A stretch of DNA of 64,000 bases from NCBI GenBank assembly GCA_031763025.1, contig JASSKH010000001.1, positions 5,930,024-5,994,023 on the forward strand, read 5' to 3'. Both the position numbers and the translations under genes were made by a program. Origin of the DNA: Macrocystis pyrifera (lineage: Eukaryota > Sar > Phaeophyceae > Laminariales > Laminariaceae). Below are positions 58,001 through 64,000 of the stretch, in pieces; position 1 is the stretch's first letter; each line of letters opens with the position of its first letter. Below the pieces are notes generated by a model that searched no databases, was not told the DNA's origin, and worked only from the letters and a program-made list of their open reading frames with translations.

Positions 58001-60826
58001 ACTGGACGACACCAGGAGTGTGGTGGCGATGTACAGGATGGTCGGACCAGGGGGCAAGCTGGGCGGCACCAGGGGGGTGGAGGGCTGAGGGGGCGGACAA
58101 GAGGGGAGACTACGCGGGACCGCGAGGTTATGAGGCATGGGCTGCTGTCGTTGATGACAGCGCGGGAAGGTATAGGCTATGTACTTTTCCACCAGGCCCC
58201 ACCGCGCGAGAACCCTTCCCTTCCCACACGCCCGGCGAGCGAATTTTCGACGCCGAACTCGTATGCTGAAGCGTGTGCGGACGAGTATTCAGCCATCTGG
58301 AGGCAGGGGATGGACAAGGAATATCTTGGACTGGCGGACGCGGGGACGTTTGGAGCGACGTAGCAACCAGGGGGGCTCAACGTCATCTCAGCGAAGTGGG
58401 TCTTCGCCTGCAAGTACAACGAGCATGGTGATGTGGTGCGGGCGAAAGCAAGGCTGGTGGCACGAGGTTTCAAGCAGCGTGACGGTATTGATTTCTGTGA
58501 GAATTTTGCCCCGACGCCTGCAGAGTCTTGCTTTCGTTTGTTGGGTGCTATTGCGCGCGAGTTGGGTTTGGATTTGTGTCATGTTGATGCTGAGCAAGCG
58601 TTCGTGCAGTCGAGTTTGGAAGAGGATATTTTCATGCGACTACCCCCTGGCTGCGGCGAAATGTCTGGTGAGGTAGTCAGGTTAAACCGCAGGCAGTCTC
58701 TACGGCTTGAAGCAAGCGTCGAGGTCGTGGCACAACCACCTTCTCACTCACATGAAGAGTCCAGGATTTGAGCAGAGCCCCGCTGATGCGTGTGTCATGA
58801 GGTTGGTCGAGTCGGGCTCTGTCTCCACAACAATTTTGCTGTTGGACTTAAGGCTAGATGCGATCAGTTGTGTGAATACCTGAACAACCTTGTTCCGATC
58901 AGCAATCTGCGCGAGTTGCGATGGTGTGCTGGTTGCTGTTTTTCGAGGGATTGGGATGCTAGTACTTGAACGATTTCACAACAGGCGTCCGCTGAAAAGA
59001 CCGCGGCGAGGTTTGATGTTAGTTCTGGGAGGACTAACCCGCTTTCGACTGGTGTGAAGCTCGAGAAGTTCGACGAGAACGAACCCGTGGGTGATTGGCC
59101 TGTTCGGGAGCTGGTGGGTGGCTTGTGAACCAAACACGACCGTATATTTCGAAAGCCGTGAGGGCGGTAGCGAGGTACACGGAGAAGCCGAGGGAAGTAC
59201 CCTGGAGGACAGCAGTCGGTATTTTGGAGTATGTTTTTCTACGAGTGATTACGGCATTCCGCTCCAGAAGGGTAGCGGGCTTGAGCTGGCAGCGTTGCGG
59301 ATGCAGACTATGCCAATTAAGCCACTGACAGGAGGTCAGTTTCCGGTAGGGCTATCATGTGTGCTGGGGCGTGTGTGCTGGTTTTCTAGGACGCAGAAAT
59401 GCGTCGCGCTCTCAACCACTGAGGCCGAATATGTAGCACTGGCAGATACTATCAAGGAGGCGATGTTCATACGCTATGTATGGGGTTTTATTTTTCCGGG
59501 GTTCGGGGAGAGATGCGTTACGGTTTTCGAGGAGAACGAGAGGGCAAAGCACCTGGCACAAAATCCAGTGTGCACGTCGAATTCAAAACACATCGACGCA
59601 CGTCACCTCTTTTTGCGGGAGCTCATTTTCCAGGGGGAGTTTGTTATTACCCATGTAGAGTCGGAGGAGCAGCGTGCAGACTTCTTGACAAAGCCGCTTA
59701 ACAACACGGTATTTCGTTGCTGCCGGGATTTTCTGATGAACGTTCGACGCCTTTTTTCGGAGATCGAAAATTCTATGTTCCGACTTGAGAGTGAAGAATT
59801 TGTTTGAACTACACGTCCGAAGATACTGCGGCTTTTCCTCGGCCAATTCGAGGATGAAAATTACCGTCGCGACCCGTGTATCTATGGCGGAAGTAGGGAT
59901 AACGGGAGACTCTTGTCCGGAGGAACGGGGTTCCTTGCGATCTCTAGCATTGCATTTTCTTGGCTTAATTTTTATTTTGATTGACATGACTACTATGATA
60001 TTTTCCATGATTTGCAATAATTTCTTGTGGAATGGAGGGGGAGGTTTTTGATAGGAGTGGAGAGAGGCCATGAAACGCCAGGGGGCACGTGCGGTCCATA
60101 TTAAATATTTTCTGATTTGACGGTGTGAGTATTACTTCGGAAATTGAGAGTCTGATTTTTGGTTCTTGAACATTCGTGTTTCTGAGTTTTGCATGAGTTG
60201 GTCATAATTGAGATATGTTAACCCTGCGATGTCGTGCATTGTCATGTACAGAGCTGGGGGGATATTGATATGGTCGTGTATAATGAACAGGGGGGATATT
60301 GATTGTGCTCAGAAACACGACTGAGATGTTCCATCTAACATTAGGGAGTTCCATACATTGATGCGGGATTATAGGAGAGGGATATTTAGGCGGATATTCT
60401 GCGGGATAAACGGGAAGTTTATTGTGTTGGCAGTTTGCTGGATGATGACCTGCGTGCGTCGTCATGTGCTGTCACTCGACAGCTCGGATATTATATAAGA
60501 AGAGGAGTTCCGTGTGATTGTCTGGCGTCAACCACGCCTTCCCGTGCAAGCCGCGTCTCTACCCTTAGAGATCAATCAACAAGAACAACCTGAAAAACAC
60601 TTTTATATTTTTTTAAAGCATCAGGTTAATATATATATACACGTATCATACCTCGAAGCACGAAGGGTCTACACAGCTGTCCGCGCAGCCCATCGGACAG
60701 CCCACCGTGTAACCGTCAAAATCACGTGATGTGACCAGCTTGCGCTCGTTGACGCGACTCTCCACGTAAACTTTGAAGCAGTCCAGACACATAACGTGGG
60801 ACACCGACGCATCCAACTCGCTCGAC
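51841..60826 (-). CDS. Parkin-like RBR E3 ubiquitin ligase, C-terminal three exons
   Basis: The three exons encode, in order, RING1, IBR and RING2 of a RING-between-RING ligase, which takes ubiquitin from an E2 onto its own RING2 cysteine and then onto a substrate. RING1 (SHVMCLDCFKVYVESR, DFDGYTVGCPMGCADS) and the C-terminus (EFCW, EW, GGECQRGHW) follow parkin more closely than other RBR families. The catalytic cysteine is the one in KDGGCNHMQC. The protein continues about 24 residues past the point where parkin ends. The N-terminal part (first RING1 cysteines, any UBL or RING0) was not found in 60.8-64 kb. Oddities: a one-base deletion in the IBR exon, a long Gly/Ala-rich insertion splitting the IBR, His in place of a RING2 zinc cysteine, and a 6.9-kb intron holding a copia element in the opposite orientation. 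Confidence 0.88.
53101..53763 (-). CDS. RBR ligase IBR exon, frame broken by one missing base
   Basis: Starts EVLGAAFMIKYRRFAAIH, then IIWCPGCHCGVV (first IBR zinc pair), about 110 Gly/Ala/Pro-rich residues, NCIGCPGCQASLCLSCKSL, and after a frame change HEPGVSCADARAMIDG, a second Gly-rich spacer and STKRCPRCHVPIFKDG. IBR domains have Trp-His at the break; a missing G in the TGG codon (plus-strand position 53318/53319) explains both the lost Trp and the frame. Length 663 nt; phase needs 664. Acceptor ACCCAG|G, donor GACG|GTGGGT. Confidence 0.88.
53779..53885 (-). repeat. C-tailed repeat, variant subfamily, copy in RBR intron
   Basis: G run, then GTACTCGTTTTTGGCTTGCG, GTCATTTGACAAGTAGACCA and CACGCATCTC, as at 33139-33400. 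It begins about 16 bp before the IBR acceptor, so the C run is that acceptor's pyrimidine tract. Confidence 0.75.
54111..54369 (+). repeat. 5' LTR
   Basis: Starts TGTGCTCGGGAACACGACGG and aligns with 60304-60572 through GATGACCTGCGCGCGTCGTC and GTGCTGTCACTCGACAG. Compared with the 3' LTR it lacks the ATATTATATAAG segment. By eye more than twenty differences over the first 175 bp, so the insertion is old. Right boundary approximate. Confidence 0.85.
54453..54559. mobile_element. MITE family 1 copy nested in the copia element
   Basis: Ends ATTACGGGGGTCCATAGTTA and CTATGGACCCCCGTAA, TA on both sides. It lies between the 5' LTR and gag, so MITE movement continued after the retrotransposon inserted. 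Confidence 0.95.
54562..55558 (+). pseudogene. copia gag remnant
   Basis: A coiled-coil-like start (about 54590-54675), a stop-ridden middle resembling the start of a copia gag (about 54830-54935), a clean frame at 54939-55331 typical of the UBN2-type gag (KELEDHYV, TRRLKREF, NRHVVNNL), then a frame change and a Gly/Arg-rich end. Breaks: at least one stop cluster and one frame change. Confidence 0.85.
55559..55715 (+). repeat. CAG/AGC-rich tract inside the copia gag-pol region
   Basis: Interrupted CAG runs of about 150 bp that would encode Gln or Ser tracts. Probably a triplet expansion after insertion. Confidence 0.85.
55780..56421 (+). pseudogene. copia zinc knuckle and protease remnant
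   Basis: A CX2CX4HX4C knuckle lies at 55973-56014 (CFRCGRPGHYVAEC) and the aspartic protease motif WVADSGATFHVT at about 56311-56346. They are in different frames with frame changes between 56015 and 56230. A C14 homopolymer follows the protease site. Confidence 0.88.
56564..58363 (+). pseudogene. copia integrase plus proline-rich region
   Basis: The longest open frame of the window (599 codons). It holds a degenerate pre-integrase zinc region (DLHVSLAHSR; the second Cys pair is damaged), integrase core acidic residues near FVDLSRQ, LRSDNDTEF and HDGVVEQ, and a Pro/Ser-rich stretch (57640-57915) before the reverse transcriptase. Labelled pseudogene because it is cut off by a stop before the reverse transcriptase. 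Confidence 0.88.
58364..59085 (+). pseudogene. copia reverse transcriptase remnant
   Basis: The fragment NVISAKWVFACKYNEHGD through DAEQAFVQSSLEEDIFMRLP is typical of the copia reverse transcriptase. A frame change at about 58690 leads to SLYGLKQASRSWHNHL. The tyrosine-valine-Asp-Asp active-site segment expected about 58830 is absent, with AVGLKARCDQLCEYL directly after a short unrelated piece. Confidence 0.88.
59091..59807 (+). pseudogene. copia RNase H remnant
   Basis: One open frame; from about 59395 it shows TQKCVALSTTEAEYVALAD, KEAMFIRYV, NSKHIDARHLFLRELI and RADFLTKPLN, the conserved copia RNase H blocks. The part before 59235 continues in another frame. Confidence 0.88.
60286..60300 (+). 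other. Probable polypurine tract
   Basis: ACAGGGGGGATATT immediately precedes the 3' LTR. A second AGCTGGGGGGATATTG at 60251-60266 may be a duplicated copy. Confidence 0.55.
60304..60572 (+). repeat. 3' LTR
   Basis: Starts TGTGCTCAGAAACACGACTG. It contains a TATA-like ATATTATATAAG at about 60487-60498, missing from the 5' LTR. Right boundary approximate (near TTAGAGATCAATCAAC). Confidence 0.85.
60652..60826 (-). CDS. RBR ligase RING1 exon
   Basis: Encodes SSELDASVSHVMCLDCF, KVYVESRVNERKL and DFDGYTVGCPMGCADSC up to DPSCFE. The His and Cys spacing matches the second half of a parkin-type RING1. Acceptor CTCTCAG|G, donor GAG|GTATGA. It enters in phase 2, so an upstream exon is required. Confidence 0.9.
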
Positions 60827-61143
60827 CTGAGAGCGTGTACAACGCGCACGCAGCAAACAAGCGAATGTCCACACGAGGAGGAAAATCAGGAGGCGTTATC
60901 AAGACGGGGGTCCGGTAGGGACCGGGGGTGCAGCACGGACGGACTGCGGCATAGATCTGCAGAGACCTACACGAGGGCCATGGGTGTACAGGTGGCCGGG
61001 ACCCCCCCTCTCCCCCCACGCACATTGTGGAGACGTGGAACACTATAGCACACCATTAGGAGCACCGAATTGAGAAGTGGTCGACGTTTTGTGAGTTTTG
61101 CTGTAAACCACATGATTTGTTTTTGCGCTTAAACTTTGTGCGG
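60827..61143. other. RBR intron sequence, no upstream exon found
   Basis: The preceding exon should carry the first RING1 Cys-x-x-Cys, but no minus-strand segment here has that motif with a phase-2 donor. Confidence 0.4.

Positions 61144-61190
<47 letters not shown>
61144..61190 (+). repeat. G homopolymer (about 45)
   Basis: Long G run between GTGCGGGGAG and CGTCCCGG. Confidence 0.85.
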
Positions 61191-61844
61191 CGTCCCGGCC
61201 TCATGTGCAGCCGGTCCTAGATTCATGAAATAATCGGCTCGCCTCGTACATACTACGGTGAACCTGCAATGATGTTCGCGTGCTCGCTTGGAGGTCTTCT
61301 CTGGCACTTGTGCACGCCGAGCCGAAAAATGATAACATAGTTCAGTGTGGACGCAATGAGAGCTACGAGTAGTTCACACGAACCCCTGACGCGCGCCGAC
61401 AATAAGGGTATCCCTTTCTTTGCCTTATGAGACAGTGTTTCTGACTCATGGGGGCGGGGCTCCTTAAGGTCACCGAGGAACTACTCATTACGGCACTAAG
61501 GCATGCCCCATCGTTTGTGTTTTACGTTGTCCGTGGAATTTTGGTACGATACTGCCTTGAATGAGGTTGAAAGCCCGGTAATTACCTGGGTTCACGCACT
61601 GGGATCGTATTTGTAATACTTGGAAGGCATAGCTTAGATGGAAAAGCAGGGGTTGCTTTCCAGAGGGGCACGAGCTTGGTCTCAGTCTCCGCGTGCACGA
61701 AAGGAGTAAAGCTGCTCCTCTTCTATCTCTAAGCAGCCAATACAGGTGAGTACCAACGAGTGCCGACTTACTAGGCAAACCTGTCCAGGGATACAAAGTG
61801 TCCCGCCTGCATAAAGTTAACAACTTGGTTCCCTTTTCCGACCG
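61191..61844. other. Unassigned sequence
   Basis: No exon, repeat or RNA gene supported on either strand. Confidence 0.35.
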
Positions 61845-61845
61845 C

Positions 61846-62036
61846 GCTTCCATTGTGGGCACAAAATACTTGGAATTAGTGTCACATTTAGGTACATGTG
61901 CACTGCAGCACTAAAAGTGGTACCCTTAACCCTGACATGGCAAAACTGCAGTCCTGTTTTTCGGGGACAAACTACTTGGAATTTGAGTGGTCTGTCCCAA
62001 AAAAAAACGAGACTACTGCGGTTTGCCCTAAAAGAG
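61846..62036. mobile_element. Hairpin MITE family 2, one partial and one diverged copy
   Basis: A right-half copy ends CACTGCAGCACTAAAAGTGG (to 61918). A fuller copy follows: AACTGCAGTCCTGTTTTTCG, core GGAATTTGAGTGGTCTGTCC, right GAGACTACTGCGGT. Confidence 0.7.
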
Positions 62037-62122
62037 GGAAGCTTACTATTTTCGTCAAAGTCATTTTTTGGGTGAGGAGCCTCAGAACAGGATAACGCGA
62101 ACCCCTCCCGTAGCACACGACT

Positions 62123-62221
62123 TTTAATCCCTTTAGTACCGCAGTCCCGATTTGGGGACAAACCAGTCTAATTCCAAGTGCTTTGTCCCCCAAAGCGGGA
62201 CTGCGGTACTAAAAGGGTTAA
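62123..62221. mobile_element. Hairpin MITE family 2, best copy
   Basis: TTAATCCCTTTAGTACCGCA and GTCCCGATTTGGGGACAAA on the left are mirrored by GCGGGACTGCGGTACTAAAA and GGGTTAA on the right: a nearly perfect 98-bp hairpin. No open frame. TTAA at both ends may include the target. Confidence 0.88.
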
Positions 62222-62235
62222 GCGGTAATCCTTGC

Positions 62236-62341
62236 TGGGAAAACTGCAGTAGTCTCGTTTTGGGGGGACAAGATCACTCAAGTTCTGAGCAGTTAGTCCC
62301 AGAAAACTGATCTAAAAGAGACTGCGGGGCTGAAAGAGTTA
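62236..62341. mobile_element. Hairpin MITE family 2, diverged copy
   Basis: AACTGCAGTAGTCTCGTTTTG on one side and GAGACTGCGGGGCTGAAAGA on the other, directly after the best copy. Confidence 0.7.
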
Positions 62342-62654
62342 AGGCTACATATGAGGAAACAATATTGTCGAGAGCAACAGGACGATCGCAGCATCGGCCA
62401 AAGCGAATGAGCACGGATTGCCGAGGTATACGTGTATATATAGGGGGTGCGTCCTACTGCTGTAACTGCACAACGTTAGGAAATACCAGGTACACGATAG
62501 GCGCGCGGCGTGCCGATACATACGCGTACTGCTCGCAGGCTTTTCCGAGACGGTTGCCGAGGCCGTGCGGGGACACTTGTTGTTCTGTGGACGTATGCTA
62601 TCCCTATGGAAGCTTGAGAAAGTCGCACTCGACGTTTCTTTGCGGTCGCTATAC

Positions 62655-64000
62655 GCGAGAGCTAAACGTTGGCCGCTATACGTAGGTCCCAAAACGTTGG
62701 TCGTATACATGTATGCGTCCCAAAACGTCAGTCGCTACACCTGTGTCCCGAGGCGTTGGTCGCTACAGCATACATGGATCCCGAAATGTTGGTCGCTATA
62801 AACAGGCCCAAAGAGGTTGGTCGCTATACATGAGTCTCGAAACGTTGGTCGCTATACCTGGATCCCATAACGTTGGGAGCTATGTATGCTTGGGTCTCAA
62901 AACGTTGGACGCTATGTATGGGGCTCCAATTGTTGGTCGATATACATGGGGCTAATAATGTTGGTCGCTATACATGGCCCGCAAAACGTTGGTCGCTGTG
63001 CATTGGTCCCAAAACGTTGGTCGCTATGCATGAGTCCCAAAACGTTGGTCGCTGTGCATGGGTCCCAAACGTTGGTTGCGATACATGGGTCCCCAAAAAA
63101 TTGGTCGCTGCACAGGGGCCCCAAAACGTTGGTCGTTGTACACGGGTCCAAAACACGTTGGTGGTTACACATGGGCTCCAAAACGATAGTCGCTACATAA
63201 TACATTGGCCCCGAACCGTTGGTCGCTATAATCGGCCCCCAAAACATTGGTCGCTATAACGTTGGTCGCTATAATCGGGCCCCAAAAGGTTGGTCGCTAC
63301 ACACGGTTCCCATAACGATGGTCGCTACACATAGGCCCCAAAACATTGGTTGCTGTACATGGGTCCCAACAATTTGGTTGATACATATACATGCGTCCCC
63401 AGAACGTTGGTAGCTACAGTATACATGGACCCCAAAACGATGGTTGCTGCACACGGGCTCCAAAACGTTGGTCGATACACACGAGTTCCAAAAAGATGGT
63501 CACTACGCACGGGTCCCAGAACGTTGGTCTTTATGCACGGGACTCGAAATGTTGGTCGTTATGCACTGGACTCGAAACGTTGGTCGCTATGCATGGATCC
63601 CAAAACGATGGTCGATACACATGGGCCCCAAAACGTTGGTCGCAATGCATGGGTCCAAAACACGTTGGTCGATACACATGGATCCCTAAACGTTGGTCGC
63701 TATGCATGGGTCCAAAACACGTTGGTCGATACACATGGGCCCCAAAACGTTGGTCGCTATGCATGGGTCCGAAAACGTTGGTCGCTATACATGGATTCCA
63801 AAACGTTGGTCGATACATATGGGCCCCAAAACGTTGGTCGCTATGCATTTATCCCAAACACGTTGGTCGATACACATGGGCCCCAAAACGTTGGTCGCTA
63901 TGCATGGGTCCGAAAACGTTGGTCGCTATGTATGGGTCGCAAAACGTTGGTCGCTATAAATGGGCCCCAAAACGTTGGTCGCTAAACATGGGTCCAAAAC
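62655..64000 (+). repeat. 28-bp minisatellite, about 47 units, continues past the window
   Basis: The unit core is AACGTTGGTCGCTATGCATG followed by GGTCCCAA. Variants include GGTCGATACACATG. Because 28 is not a multiple of three, the three frames cycle and open frames of up to 211 codons appear on the plus strand and others on the minus strand; these are artefacts. The array is most regular towards the right. Confidence 0.96.

Larger units (their letters stand above)
54111..60572 (+). mobile_element. Decayed Ty1/copia LTR retrotransposon
   Basis: About 6.5 kb with two LTRs in direct orientation and internal gag, zinc knuckle, protease, integrase, reverse transcriptase and RNase H in copia order (integrase before reverse transcriptase). 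The reading frame changes several times, there are stops, and the reverse transcriptase lacks its catalytic segment, so it is not functional. It sits in the RING1-IBR intron of the RBR ligase, antisense to it. Target duplication could not be defined. Confidence 0.93.

Noticed and set aside
62873-63985. Open frames of 60-211 codons on both strands in the 28-bp array
   Set aside because: The same unit is read in cycling frames; equal openness of all frames shows repeat origin.

Overview
This is a eukaryotic nuclear window. Its genes are split into short GC-rich exons separated by introns of several hundred to several thousand bases, and the surrounding DNA is full of transposon remnants, minisatellites, CAG/CTG runs and very long G or C homopolymers. 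Long introns, AG|G acceptors, GC-rich exons and abundant CAG repeats fit a brown alga (Phaeophyceae) or a related stramenopile. That placement is inference; there is no rRNA or organelle marker to fix it.

Layout. (1) 818-23235, plus strand: a complete 15-exon gene for an ABCG/WBC-type half transporter. The exons join in phase to 647 residues, with Walker A, Q-loop, signature, Walker B, H-loop and six membrane spans. One intron starts with GC instead of GT, and exon 9 carries one extra T that breaks the frame. (2) 27571-33062, minus strand, convergent with the transporter: a six-exon gene whose joined exons give about 283 residues with an R3H-associated region and an R3H domain (R3HDM4-like). 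A possible extra 5' exon lies at 35069-35184. (3) 40.7-45.8 kb: one candidate minus-strand exon and two to three plus-strand exons of a gene I do not recognise. (4) 50051-50450: three weak in-phase plus-strand exons, unrecognised. (5) 51841-60826, minus strand: the C-terminal three exons (RING1, IBR, RING2) of a parkin-like RBR E3 ubiquitin ligase whose 5' end is not found here. Its IBR exon lacks one base. A decayed Ty1/copia LTR retrotransposon (about 54.1-60.6 kb, opposite orientation) sits in the RING1-IBR intron and itself carries a MITE.

Repeats. A roughly 107-bp TA-flanked MITE occurs about 21 times. A roughly 780-bp terminal-inverted-repeat element with 3-bp target duplications occurs three times. 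A roughly 90-bp hairpin MITE occurs at least eight times. A repeat ending in GAGTA followed by a C homopolymer occurs in several copies. A tRNA-headed SINE has inserted into one MITE. A GATC-rich family has produced several local satellites. A 28-bp minisatellite fills the last 1.3 kb and runs off the window.

The most striking structural theme is that introns of both the ABCG and the R3H genes contain decayed tandem copies of the exon edge next to them, splice-site region included. Introns here appear to have grown partly by local duplication across exon boundaries. The genes show no functional linkage to one another beyond position.
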